Below, piece after piece: positions 17,630 to 26,552 of a DNA stretch of 41,654 nucleotides. Position 1 is the stretch's first letter. Each line of letters starts with the position of its first letter. The position numbers were made by a program, and so were the translations under genes. The notes under the pieces are model-generated. The model saw nothing but the letters and a program-made list of their open reading frames with translations. It did not search any database and was not told the DNA's origin. The stretch is from assembly GCA_021813585.1 (NCBI GenBank), contig JAKAJV010000013.1:1-41654 (forward strand). Direction: 5' to 3'. This stretch comes from Bacteroidota bacterium (GTDB lineage: Bacteria; Bacteroidota; Ignavibacteria; Ignavibacteriales; Ignavibacteriaceae).

Positions 17630-18106
17630 ATGCAAAACGCCAAAAGAGTAAGCGATTCGGTAATAATAAAAACAGAGCTTGTATTACCCAACAATACCAA
17701 CCAGCTGGGAAAGCTTTTGGGCGGACAGCTTATGCACTGGATAGATATTTGTGCGGCATTGTGTGCAGCTAAACATAACAACAGGATTTGTGTTACTGCC
17801 TCGGTGGACAGAATAGATTTCCATCATTCGATTAGCCTAGGCGATGCAGTAATTTTAGTAGCATCGGTAAACAGAGTTTTTAATACATCAATGGAAATTG
17901 GCGTTAAGGTTTTTGCCGAATCATTTAAAAACGGAACCAAGGTTCATACAAATACGGCATACTTAACTTTTGTTTGTGTTGATAGCAACGGTAAGCCGGT
18001 TAAAGCAACCGCTTTAATTCCCGAATCAGAAGACGAAAAAAGAAGGTATGAAGAAGCTTTGCAAAGAAGAGAGAATAGGCTTAAGAATAGAATTAAAGAA
18101 AGTTAA
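17630..18106 (+). CDS. Acyl-CoA thioesterase, hotdog fold (YciA/BACH-like)
   Basis: A 158-residue hotdog-fold enzyme that hydrolyses acyl-CoA to fatty acid and CoA in the cytosol. Key segments are ELVLPNNTNQLGKLLGGQLMHWIDICAALCA (about 16-46), which contains the family's conserved N, G and D positions, and VTASVDRIDFHHSISLGDAVILVASVNR (about 55-82). The C-terminus is rich in Lys/Arg/Glu. The ATG directly abuts the stop of the BamD-like gene. Its 3' end overlaps the following FG-GAP protein by up to 59 bp if that gene starts at its first ATG. Chain-length preference cannot be read from the sequence. Confidence 0.9.
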   Translation: MQNAKRVSDSVIIKTELVLPNNTNQLGKLLGGQLMHWIDICAALCAAKHNNRICVTASVDRIDFHHSISLGDAVILVASVNRVFNTSMEIGVKVFAESFKNGTKVHTNTAYLTFVCVDSNGKPVKATALIPESEDEKRRYEEALQRRENRLKNRIKES

Positions 18107-20195
18107 TATTTTAATTCTCGCTTTTTTTTTATCGAATGAATTGTTTTCTCAAGTACCAATAAACGGCTTCTGCCAATACGGCAGCTTTAAGGTGGAACCC
18201 GGGTTTAACAACTTATTCTCATTAAACTTCAACAACGATTCATATACCGACTTGGTATTATTTAATACCGATACAAATAAAATCGTATCAATTGCCGGTG
18301 AGAAGAACGGGGGCTTCGGTACGCCCCGCATATCTAGAATCCCCCTGCCTATTACCAACATCCAGAGCTTAATTGAAGCGAACAAGGTGATAAAAAGATA
18401 TGCATTTACAAGCAGGCAAGCCCGGAAGGTCGGAATTTATTCTTTTACTTCTACAGGGAGAGCAATTTTATCCGGCGTTTATAAATTTAAATCGTACCCG
18501 GAAAACATTAGTACGGCCGACGTAAATAAAAACGGCAGAGACGAAATATTGATTTCAGGTATCGCGTTCAACGGACTTTCCATTCTTTACAGGCAGGGGA
18601 CAGCTTTTAGAGAAAGAAAGATAGTCGACAATACAAATTTCTCGCAGGCAGTCTTTGCCGATCTGAATAACGACGGCTACAGCGATATTGCTGCATTTAA
18701 TGCTTTAACTAATTCATTAGAATTCTACTATAACAACAGCGAAGGTACGTTTTATAAAGTAAGAACAATTAAGGAAGACCGGCCGGTTTCTCTTTTACGT
18801 TCAGTAGATTTAAACCTGGATAACTACGCAGATCTGCTCTTTGTAAAAGGCAATTCAATTAACATAATTTACGGAGACTTCGCTTCTTCATATAAAAACC
18901 AAATAACTCTCCCTACCGAATACTTCCCGGATCAGATAATAACCGGCGACTTTAATAGAGACGGTAAAATTGACATCGCTTATATAAATTATAAGGCCAA
19001 TGTCTTATCGGTAATTTTCGGTAAAACCAATAACAGCTTCTATCCAGAGATGATTTACCTTCTTAAGGACGGCTTGAGGAACTTAATACCTTTCTACAGC
19101 AAATTTATTACGGGCATTGCATCCGTAAGCAAAGGAGGAGAGTTATACACTGTAACAAATCTGCCGTCAATATCCAACAACGTAAGTATAACAACCGGCG
19201 CAAGGCCCACAGCTATTTCTTTTTTTGATGACGGCAATAACGGAATAAACGATATATGTTATATCGACAGCTTTACCAGGTCGTTAAATCTGATTGTAAG
19301 GAACACGGCGGGCATACCAAACCTTTTCTATTCTTTCGGCTTGTTTGAAAATCATTCCGATATACTTGTAGATAATACGGACCCAAGAATAAAAATTTTC
19401 TATTGCTTTACTCCCGGGAAAAAATTAATTGAAATTGTAAAAGAGGACTTCAAGACGAATAAAGCCGAGAAGCTTTCCATTTATGCGCCCGGTGTAATAA
19501 ACGATTTAAAGATAAAAAGAACCGCCGGCAGTTATGACGACATCTACGCTGCTTATACGAAGAATAGAGAGCTGGGCTTTTGCCTTATGGAGTATAAGGA
19601 TTACAGGTATACTGTTTCAAACTATCCGAATATTGCACAGGGCACTATGGGACCGAGTCTGATTATTCAAAATTATGCAGGCATTGTTTACTGGAAAAAC
19701 ACAGGTAACGCCGCAAACATGTACAGAATAATAATAGGCAACGGCGCCAATACAAGCCAGCAATTGTATTCTTACACCAATTCAAATATGTCCCAGGTTA
19801 TTTCTTTCAGCGGCGATTTATTGAATAACGACAATGACGCCACGGTAAGCTTTGCAGAAACAGGGAATAAAAACGTGACTTTGGTTTCTACCTATAAATC
19901 GACTTATTTAATTAAAAATAAATTTTTAAATTCATTTGAGAACGATAGCCAGAACGTTCAACTTTTTTTCGGCGAAACGAAAATTAACGGATTGAAGAAA
20001 ATCTTTGTCTATGTACCGTCAAAAAAAGTAATCGATAGGCTGGACTTTATAAATAAAGGGAAAGAACTGATCGCTACCAAGGTAACAGAAGTAAGTGATA
20101 TCTCGGATTTTTTTGTAAAGAATATGAGCTTTAGAAATTATCACCTAGTTTACACAAATAAGGCAAACGACTGTATTACAATTAAACTATTATAA
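18048..20195 (+). CDS. Secreted FG-GAP/VCBS-repeat protein
   Basis: A 715-residue exported protein. From the first ATG it has a basic, unusually long n-region of about 18 residues, then NILILAFFLSNELFSQ as signal core and cleavage site. No closer ATG, GTG or TTG lies in frame, so this overlapping start stands unless a rare codon is used. Calcium-loop-like FG-GAP motifs recur about every 48 residues: NFNNDSYTDLV (about 60), DVNKNGRDEIL (about 157), DLNNDGYSDIA (about 205), DLNLDNYADLL (about 253) and DFNRDGKIDIA (about 301). This indicates an integrin-alpha-like propeller. The second half has no recognised motif, and the end lacks a T9SS tail. It is followed 2 bp later by the first metalloprotease and is probably co-expressed with it. 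Confidence 0.82.
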   Translation: MKKLCKEERIGLRIELKKVNILILAFFLSNELFSQVPINGFCQYGSFKVEPGFNNLFSLNFNNDSYTDLVLFNTDTNKIVSIAGEKNGGFGTPRISRIPLPITNIQSLIEANKVIKRYAFTSRQARKVGIYSFTSTGRAILSGVYKFKSYPENISTADVNKNGRDEILISGIAFNGLSILYRQGTAFRERKIVDNTNFSQAVFADLNNDGYSDIAAFNALTNSLEFYYNNSEGTFYKVRTIKEDRPVSLLRSVDLNLDNYADLLFVKGNSINIIYGDFASSYKNQITLPTEYFPDQIITGDFNRDGKIDIAYINYKANVLSVIFGKTNNSFYPEMIYLLKDGLRNLIPFYSKFITGIASVSKGGELYTVTNLPSISNNVSITTGARPTAISFFDDGNNGINDICYIDSFTRSLNLIVRNTAGIPNLFYSFGLFENHSDILVDNTDPRIKIFYCFTPGKKLIEIVKEDFKTNKAEKLSIYAPGVINDLKIKRTAGSYDDIYAAYTKNRELGFCLMEYKDYRYTVSNYPNIAQGTMGPSLIIQNYAGIVYWKNTGNAANMYRIIIGNGANTSQQLYSYTNSNMSQVISFSGDLLNNDNDATVSFAETGNKNVTLVSTYKSTYLIKNKFLNSFENDSQNVQLFFGETKINGLKKIFVYVPSKKVIDRLDFINKGKELIATKVTEVSDISDFFVKNMSFRNYHLVYTNKANDCITIKLL

Positions 20196-20197
20196 AT

Positions 20198-21862
20198 ATG
20201 AAATCATCTTTAATCCTATTTTTCTTGCTTAGCTGTGTTGCAATAGTTTCCGCCCAGGAACTAAGCAGCAGTCGTCTAGATTCCCTCTATAATCAATTTC
20301 TAAGAATAAGGGGCTATACACCGGACGGTGTAAAGCTTACAATCCAATCCGCCGACACTGTGCATATTAAGTGCGCCTTCGGTATTGTAAATGAGATTAA
20401 ACTTAACTACAACAGATTTCCACTTAAGCAAAGAACTATTTTAAAATCTTTACTCAGCAGGCCAACTACCGACACCAGCTTTGTTACGCCCAACGGATTT
20501 TTCCGGGTTCACTACGATTTAAGCGGCAGCGACGCACCCAAATATAGTCTCGATTCCCTCGCCATTGCTCTGGATTCCGCCTACAACTTCGAGGTTAATT
20601 ATCTCGGTTATCCGCCGCCACCACCGGACAACGGCAACGGCGGAGATAATAGGTACGACATTTATATTCTCAACCTGGGAGATACTTACGGTTATACTGA
20701 AGTAGAAGACGAAGTAATTCCCGGCAGCAACAGGTTTACTTCTTACATGGTTATTGATAATGACTTTGCCGGATTTTATACAACCGGAATTAACGCTGCC
20801 AGGGTAACTGTAGCGCATGAGTTCCACCACAGCATACAAGCCGGGAACTATATATACAGGTACGATAACGACGGCTTTTTTTATGAGCTGACTTCGGTTT
20901 CCATGGAACATTTTGTCTATCCTTCGATCCACGATTATTACCAGTACCTGCCTAGCTACTTTAACGAAACTCAGAACAGCTTCGGCCAGAACCAAACTAC
21001 CAATGAATATGCGCTCGGCATATGGAATATATTCTTAAAAGATAAATACGGTTACGATATTATAAAACAACAATGGCAGCTAATGCCCCAGATGAGGGCT
21101 TTGCAAGCTATTGCAAACAGCCTGGCAGATTATAATACTTCTTTTGGGGAAGAATTAAATGAGTTTGGTATTTGGACCTACTTTACAAACTACCGTGCAA
21201 TTCCAGGCAAGTATTTTACAAACGCTGCAGATTACCCTCTAATAAGGCCGGTCACTTCGCTTCAATACTCACCGCCGGCAAAAACAGTTCAATTATCCAC
21301 GCAGCCCGTAACCAATTCGTTTATACAGTTTGTTAATTCCATAAACCAGGACACACTGGTCTCTCTAATTACGAACGCAGATATTGCCGAAGGGATAGAC
21401 AGCACGAATGCAGTTCTTCCATTTGAGTACAGTCTGCTAAGTCAATCGCAGGACGGGGCAGTAAAATTAACAAATGATTACTACCAGAAATTTGTGGTTG
21501 ATAAGCCGTCCTTCTGGCTAAACGGAGAATTCCTTAACAACCAAATCCTTGAAGCGGGAAAATACGTCGCTTCCAACATAGACTATGCATTCCCTTCTCC
21601 ATTTTATTATACAAAGGATGCATACGTTTACATACCTGCTCAGCCGGATGCATTCGGCTATGCAGATATAAATATTTATTCTTCCAGTATGAAATTAGTA
21701 TTCTCCGCTTATAAGCATGTAATTTTAATATCGGGGCAAAAGGTAATAAGATGGGATGGGATTGACATGCACAACGCCAAGCTTTCGTCCGGAGTTTATT
21801 TGTTTATCACTAAGTCCGGTAATAATTCTACGAAGGGAAAACTAGTAATCTTTAATGATTAA
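20198..21862 (+). CDS. Secreted zinc metalloprotease with T9SS sorting tail (MXAN_6640-like), copy 1
   Basis: A 554-residue exported protein with a signal peptide ending AIVSAQ (residue 20). The catalytic region holds HEFHH (H207, E208, H211) in VTVAHEFHHSIQAGN, followed by an acidic segment FYELTSVSMEHFVYPS (about 228-243) that probably contributes the third zinc ligand. Upstream, NGNGGDNRYDIYILNLGDTYG (about 145-165) is aspartate/asparagine-rich. This arrangement matches the MXAN_6640-type putative metalloproteases, as I recall the family. The last 70-80 residues have the type A T9SS pattern, ending SSGVYLFITKSGNNSTKGKLVIFN, so export by T9SS and cleavage or anchoring at the surface are expected. 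It overlaps the paralogue downstream by 8 bp. Substrate unknown. Confidence 0.85.
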   Translation: MKSSLILFFLLSCVAIVSAQELSSSRLDSLYNQFLRIRGYTPDGVKLTIQSADTVHIKCAFGIVNEIKLNYNRFPLKQRTILKSLLSRPTTDTSFVTPNGFFRVHYDLSGSDAPKYSLDSLAIALDSAYNFEVNYLGYPPPPPDNGNGGDNRYDIYILNLGDTYGYTEVEDEVIPGSNRFTSYMVIDNDFAGFYTTGINAARVTVAHEFHHSIQAGNYIYRYDNDGFFYELTSVSMEHFVYPSIHDYYQYLPSYFNETQNSFGQNQTTNEYALGIWNIFLKDKYGYDIIKQQWQLMPQMRALQAIANSLADYNTSFGEELNEFGIWTYFTNYRAIPGKYFTNAADYPLIRPVTSLQYSPPAKTVQLSTQPVTNSFIQFVNSINQDTLVSLITNADIAEGIDSTNAVLPFEYSLLSQSQDGAVKLTNDYYQKFVVDKPSFWLNGEFLNNQILEAGKYVASNIDYAFPSPFYYTKDAYVYIPAQPDAFGYADINIYSSSMKLVFSAYKHVILISGQKVIRWDGIDMHNAKLSSGVYLFITKSGNNSTKGKLVIFND

Positions 21863-23525
21863 AATTATTTTTCCAATTATACTCATTTCCATTACCACTG
21901 CTTTTTCTCAAGAACTAACTCCACCACAGTTGGATTCAATTTACTATTCCTATTTAAGTGTACGTCAGCTTGATCTAGATAAAAAAGGAATAGTGCTGCC
22001 CCGGTATATGTTAAAGCAAAGATATTTAAAATGCGGAACTCTTCTTGCTGCAGAGGTTAAAAGAAATTTAAAAAATTTTCCCCCGGATAAGCAAAAAATA
22101 TTAAAAGAACTATTTACCAGGCCTATAACAGATACCAGCATAGTTTCGCCTTCGGGATTCTTCAGAATTCACTACGATACTGCAGGAGTTCTTGCGCCTA
22201 CCTACAGCGTTCAAGAGCTGGCTTACGCATTTGACTCCAGCTATAATTTTGAAGTAAATTATTTGGGGTACCCTCCCCCGCCTTCAGATTTAGGCGCAGG
22301 CGGTGATGATAAATATGATATATATATCGGTATTGGGAATACTCTTGATAAGGAATATGGAGAGACAGATCCTGAAAATTATTCAAGCAATCATACCTGT
22401 ACCTCATATATTTTAATTAATAATGATTTTACAGGTTTTTATACAAACGGAATTAATGCTGCCAGAGTAACTGCCGCACACGAATTTCACCATGCAATTC
22501 AATTGGGAAATTATATAGACCGAACCGATGTGGACGGTTATTTTTACGAAATTACTTCTACTTCCATGGAACATTTCGTATATCCGTCGATTAAAGATTA
22601 TTACGGTTATCTGCCAGCTCTTTTCTATTCTCTCGATTTACCTTTTACTACTAAAAACGGATTGAGAGAGTATGCCCTATGCATCTGGAATTTTATGCTT
22701 AAGAATAAATTCGGTTACGGTATTATAAAAAGGCAATGGGAACTTATGCCGAAGATGAGGGCATTAAACGCCGTAGCCCAAAGCTTAATTGAAAACGGTT
22801 CATCATTCGGGCAAGAGCTGAAAAATTTCGGGATATGGTGTTATTATACAAATTACAGAGCGATAACAGGAAAATATTTTACCGATGCAGCAAATTATCC
22901 CTTGGTTATTCCAGTATCGGTTATTCCTTTCAATTCATCTGTTAAAACAGTACAGTTTTATGCTAATGCTAATTCCGACAACTATATCACTTTCGTCAAT
23001 AATAATATTTTTGATACGCTAACTACTCTACTTACAAACTTTAATACTAAAGACGGAATTGACACTTCAACTGCGAAGTACCCGTTTAATTATACTCTGG
23101 CCGACCATAAAATAGATAACGGTAATAATCTTTCCGATAAATATTTTTCAAAGTTTTCAGCGCCGGATAATTCAATCTGGTATGTTACCGAGATTCTAAA
23201 CAATCGGATAATAAATGAAGGCAGCCCGGTCATCGCTGCATTAAATTATGCTTTCCCTTCGCCCTTTATTTACGGTAAGAACCAGTATTTATATTTTCCC
23301 ATAAACCCGAATCCTTCCGGCACAGTTGAGCTAAATATCTATTCCCCGGCGATGAAATTGTTTTTTTCATCTAATTTAAGTATTGTTTATGTTAACGGGC
23401 AGAAAGCCGTCAAATGGAATGGTCTTAAAAATAATTATGAAAAACTCCCCTCAGGGATTTATATTTACATCACTAAATCCGGAGATAATACCACAGAAGG
23501 AAAACTGGTAATTTTTAATGAGTAA
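21855..23525 (+). CDS. Secreted zinc metalloprotease with T9SS sorting tail (MXAN_6640-like), copy 2
   Basis: A 556-residue paralogue of the preceding protein, collinear over its whole length. It has a signal peptide ending TTAFSQ (residue 19), RIHYDTAG and NFEVNYLGYPPPP segments, HEFHH (H209, E210, H213), YFYEITSTSMEHFVYPS, and the same terminal sorting pattern SGIYIYITKSGDNTTEGKLVIFN. The DNA is more AT-rich than copy 1, so the duplication is not recent. It starts inside the end of copy 1 (8-bp overlap), and its own last 8 bases contain the start of the ccmA-like gene. All three are therefore translationally linked. The active site is intact in both copies, which argues for two working enzymes of different specificity. 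Confidence 0.85.
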   Translation: MIKIIFPIILISITTAFSQELTPPQLDSIYYSYLSVRQLDLDKKGIVLPRYMLKQRYLKCGTLLAAEVKRNLKNFPPDKQKILKELFTRPITDTSIVSPSGFFRIHYDTAGVLAPTYSVQELAYAFDSSYNFEVNYLGYPPPPSDLGAGGDDKYDIYIGIGNTLDKEYGETDPENYSSNHTCTSYILINNDFTGFYTNGINAARVTAAHEFHHAIQLGNYIDRTDVDGYFYEITSTSMEHFVYPSIKDYYGYLPALFYSLDLPFTTKNGLREYALCIWNFMLKNKFGYGIIKRQWELMPKMRALNAVAQSLIENGSSFGQELKNFGIWCYYTNYRAITGKYFTDAANYPLVIPVSVIPFNSSVKTVQFYANANSDNYITFVNNNIFDTLTTLLTNFNTKDGIDTSTAKYPFNYTLADHKIDNGNNLSDKYFSKFSAPDNSIWYVTEILNNRIINEGSPVIAALNYAFPSPFIYGKNQYLYFPINPNPSGTVELNIYSPAMKLFFSSNLSIVYVNGQKAVKWNGLKNNYEKLPSGIYIYITKSGDNTTEGKLVIFNE

Positions 23526-24168
23526 TTATTCTGTAGAAGCTGTTGAACTAAACAAAACTTTCGGAAGAAGGCTTATATTTAAAAACCTTAATTTCGAATT
23601 TGAAGATAAGGGGATATTCGGAATTTCCGGCGCGAACGGCTCGGGTAAGTCCACGCTGGTTAAAATAATAGCTGGTGTAATTTCGCCGACTCAAGGTAAA
23701 ATTATTCACAAAGAAGACCATAAAGAAATTCCCCCGGAAAATCTGCACAATTATATCGGCTTTGTATCTCCTTACCTTGTTTTATACGAAGAATTTTCTG
23801 CATATGAAAACTTATCCTACTTTGCCCGGATAAGGGGCGTTGAATTAAATAAAGAGAAGATAGATTATTTACTAAATGAATTCCTTCTTTTTGACAGAAG
23901 AAATGATTTCGTTAAAGCCTATTCTTCCGGGATGAAGCAGCGCCTGAAGTTTATTTTTGCGCTGATGCATTCCCCCAAGTTAATAATTCTCGATGAGCCC
24001 ACTTCCAATTTGGACGATAAGGGTAAAGAATCGGTGTATAAAATAATTGAAAGTGAAAGTAAGACAAGCATTGCGGTCATTGCCTCAAATGAAAAGTCTG
24101 ATCTTGCAATTTGTGAAAGCATAATCGAACTGGAAAAGTTCAAGAATAACAAAATGAACCATAGCTAA
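23518..24168 (+). CDS. ccmA: ABC transporter ATPase, probably CcmA (heme/cytochrome c maturation)
   Basis: A 216-residue ATPase subunit with Walker A GANGSGKST (38-46), the signature YSSGMKQR (135-142), and Walker B LIILDEPTSNLD (155-166). It has the short length of CcmA. With CcmB and CcmC, CcmA drives release of heme-loaded CcmE. The assignment rests on length and on ccmB-ccmF following in order; the chain alone would fit other small ABC ATPases. The D-loop histidine region is poorly conserved (IAVIASNEKSDL), lacking the usual switch histidine. Many short CcmA proteins also diverge here. The start overlaps the metalloprotease stop as ATGAGTAA. A 282-bp AT-rich gap separates it from ccmB, so ccmB may have its own promoter. 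Confidence 0.78.
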   Translation: MSNYSVEAVELNKTFGRRLIFKNLNFEFEDKGIFGISGANGSGKSTLVKIIAGVISPTQGKIIHKEDHKEIPPENLHNYIGFVSPYLVLYEEFSAYENLSYFARIRGVELNKEKIDYLLNEFLLFDRRNDFVKAYSSGMKQRLKFIFALMHSPKLIILDEPTSNLDDKGKESVYKIIESESKTSIAVIASNEKSDLAICESIIELEKFKNNKMNHS

Positions 24169-24450
24169 AATTGCCCATAACAACCATTTCGACACATCAG
24201 AAAAAAATTTCGCCCGTTGAATTTATTACCTTTAACCTGACTTTTTAATTCTGCAATATAAATTATTACTGCGGCATAAATGTTGTAATTATTTATAATG
24301 ACGTGCAAGTTTAATTTTATTGAATGACAAAATGGTAAATGGATTTAACAAAATCCTAATTTTATAAATAATTTTAATATTTTAATTTTATCATTGTTAA
24401 AAATTTTCATTAATGCACAACTAAAATTCCCAAAGCTGAGAATCTGATTG

Positions 24451-25116
24451 ATGAATACAAAAGCATACGCACTATATAAAAAGGATTTTAATTCGGAACT
24501 TAGAACCCGGTATGCAGTAAATTCCTTGGCTATGTTTATTATTGTAGCTATTAGTGTTATTTTGTTTTCTATTGGAAATGAGAAAATATCTCAGAGCTTA
24601 ACAGGGGGATTGTTCTGGGTAGTTATATTTTTTTCAGCAATGTCCGGCTTGTCGCGTGTCTTTGTTTCAGAAGAAGAAAGAGGCACAAGCTTAGCATTGC
24701 ATTTGGTAGCAGCGCCTTCAACAATATTTTCGGGCAAGCTGCTATTTAACGTAATACTGGTATTTTGTATGAATATAATTATTGCCTTCTTATATTCAAT
24801 GCTGTTCGAGGCTTTTATTATAAGAAATTTTTCGTTGTTTGCAGTATCGTTTATACTTGGAAATATAGGGCTTGCGGTTGCATCAACAATTATAGCGGCA
24901 ATCATATCGAAGGCAGGAGCCAAAGGTACATTATACCCTGTACTGTCATTTCCAATTTTATTACCTTTAATTTTAACATCGGTACAGCTAACTTTGTTAG
25001 CGAATCAAGGTGCGGGTTTTGGAGATGCAAAGTTTGAATTGGCGATTGTCTTTTGTTATGATGTCATAATCCTCACAGGCTCTTATATGTTGTTCGATTT
25101 TGTATGGAAAGATTAG
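24451..25116 (+). CDS. ccmB: Heme exporter membrane protein CcmB
   Basis: A 221-residue integral membrane protein with six hydrophobic segments and the CcmB pattern: an early KDFNSELRTRYAVNSLAMF, then SGLSRVFVSEEERGT on a cytosolic loop (about 67-81), and the PVLSFPILLPLIL region (about 166-178). It is the permease partner of CcmA. The ATG at 24451 is preferred to the TTG just before it. The 282 bp upstream contain no gene; they are very AT-rich and probably include a promoter, although no confident -35/-10 pair is seen. ccmC begins 30 bp downstream. Confidence 0.9.
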   Translation: MNTKAYALYKKDFNSELRTRYAVNSLAMFIIVAISVILFSIGNEKISQSLTGGLFWVVIFFSAMSGLSRVFVSEEERGTSLALHLVAAPSTIFSGKLLFNVILVFCMNIIIAFLYSMLFEAFIIRNFSLFAVSFILGNIGLAVASTIIAAIISKAGAKGTLYPVLSFPILLPLILTSVQLTLLANQGAGFGDAKFELAIVFCYDVIILTGSYMLFDFVWKD

Positions 25117-25146
25117 TAATTTTACAAATATTCAGCGGATAATTCT

Positions 25147-25875
25147 ATGGCTTGGAAAATATTTCTTTTTATTTTATTGGCATTTGTATCTGTAGCCGGC
25201 GTAGCGTTTCCTATTGTGCCGGTTCCGCATACATGGTACGAATTTCCATTAATTCCGGGCTTAAAAGAGAATGCAAAGATAATCTTTTTCCATGTGCCTA
25301 CAGCATGGCTTTCCGTAGTAGCGTTTCTGATGTCGACTATCTATAGTTTTAGATATCTCAAAAATAAAAACCTGGATGATGATGCAAAATCGTATGCTGC
25401 CGCTCAGCTGGGAATAATTTTTACCGTGCTGGCTACGGTAACCGGCGCGGTTTGGGCTAAATTTGCATGGGGTTCCTTTTGGAGCTGGGACCCGCGGCAG
25501 ACAAGTATTTTTGCTTTACTGCTAATTTACGGCGCCTGGTTTGCACTAAGGTCTTCCATAGAGTCTGAAGAAAAGAAGGCAACTCTTTCTGCTGTGTACT
25601 CTATTATAGCATTCCTTACTGTGCCCTTCTTCGTTTTTATTATGCCCAGGATAATGCTAGGGTTGCACCCCGGCGCAGAGGAAATTGATCCATCCAAAGG
25701 TAGAATAGTTCAGAGCTCCAGCCCGGTAGTTGACTTTAAAATGAATGCGAATATGCAGCTGATATTTTTCTTATCCTTAATCGGATTCACTATTCTTTAT
25801 TTCTGGATGTGGCAGCTTGGCTACAAATCTATTTTATATAAAGACAGAATTAATAAACATTCAATAAGGGATTAA
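25147..25875 (+). CDS. ccmC: Cytochrome c maturation protein CcmC
   Basis: A 242-residue member of the heme-handling HHP family with six membrane segments. The tryptophan-rich WWD motif is visible at about 103-120 (WAKFAWGSFWSWDPRQTS). The two conserved external histidines are H49 (FFHVPTAW) and H174 (LGLHPG). CcmC presents heme from the inner membrane to CcmE in the periplasm. It sits between ccmB and a ccmD-like small gene that starts 3 bp after its stop. Confidence 0.95.
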   Translation: MAWKIFLFILLAFVSVAGVAFPIVPVPHTWYEFPLIPGLKENAKIIFFHVPTAWLSVVAFLMSTIYSFRYLKNKNLDDDAKSYAAAQLGIIFTVLATVTGAVWAKFAWGSFWSWDPRQTSIFALLLIYGAWFALRSSIESEEKKATLSAVYSIIAFLTVPFFVFIMPRIMLGLHPGAEEIDPSKGRIVQSSSPVVDFKMNANMQLIFFLSLIGFTILYFWMWQLGYKSILYKDRINKHSIRD

Positions 25876-25877
25876 CA

Positions 25878-26036
25878 TTGCAAGGCTTATACCAATTTCT
25901 AAACAACAACGCGATTTACATCGTAGTAATTATTGTCCTAATTGTCTGGACGGGAATATTTTTGTACCTGTACAATTTGGATAAAAGAATCAAAAGTGTT
26001 GAGAAGGAACTAGACGGAGTGAAAGATGAAAAATAA
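25878..26036 (+). CDS. ccmD: Small CcmD-like membrane protein
   Basis: A 52-residue reading frame beginning at a TTG, 2 bp after the ccmC stop, and overlapping the ccmE start by 11 bp. It encodes one membrane span (IYIVVIIVLIVWTGIFLYLY, about 13-32) and a charged cytosolic tail ending EKELDGVKDEK. Size, topology and position between ccmC and ccmE match CcmD, which holds CcmC and CcmE together and helps release heme-loaded CcmE. The sequence itself is too short and variable for proof. It is easily missed in automatic annotation because of the TTG start and length. Confidence 0.75.
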   Translation: MQGLYQFLNNNAIYIVVIIVLIVWTGIFLYLYNLDKRIKSVEKELDGVKDEK

Positions 26037-26424
26037 ATATATTTTCGGCGCTTTTATTATTGTGGTATTCCTCGGGTTTATGGTTTACCTTTTTACCCAG
26101 AGCAATATCAAATATGAAAGCAATTTTGCAAAAGTAATGAATGAGAATAAAATTGTTAGAGCTACCGGTACTTGGGTAAAAGATAAAAATTATGTTATAG
26201 ACAGGAACAACCAGACTTTTACATTTTATATTACCGATTCAAACGGAAACCAGATGAAGGTAATTTATGACGGCATGATGCCGAATAATTTTGAATCGGC
26301 AAAAAGCGTAGTTGTTACCGGGCAATATAAGGACGGCTACTTCCATGCTAGCAGCATTTTAACCAAATGCCCAAGCAAATATGAAGGCCAGAATACACCA
26401 GATGTTAAGACATCAAATTTGTAA
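26026..26424 (+). CDS. ccmE: Cytochrome c maturation heme chaperone CcmE, cysteine (CxxxY) type
   Basis: A 132-residue periplasmic heme chaperone tethered by one N-terminal membrane segment (about 6-23). The OB-fold core is recognisable: KIVRATGTWVKDKNYVIDR, FTFYITDSNGNQMKVIYDGMMPNNF, VVVTGQYKDGYFHASSILTKCPSKY. In classical CcmE the heme-binding motif is HxxxY. Here it is C115-P-S-K-Y119, the variant CxxxY form described in archaea and some sulfate reducers. In those organisms the variant goes with loss of CcmH. The start lies inside the ccmD-like frame. ccmF follows after 128 bp. Confidence 0.92.
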   Translation: MKNKYIFGAFIIVVFLGFMVYLFTQSNIKYESNFAKVMNENKIVRATGTWVKDKNYVIDRNNQTFTFYITDSNGNQMKVIYDGMMPNNFESAKSVVVTGQYKDGYFHASSILTKCPSKYEGQNTPDVKTSNL

Positions 26425-26552
26425 TACGGCAATTCAATAAATTCTTTTCGAAGACGTTTCGACTGATTAAACCAGGTATAGCTCAGCTTAATAATTTAGT
26501 GTATTTTAATTTTGAACATGTTATTTGTATAAACCAGATTTTAGAGGCATAA

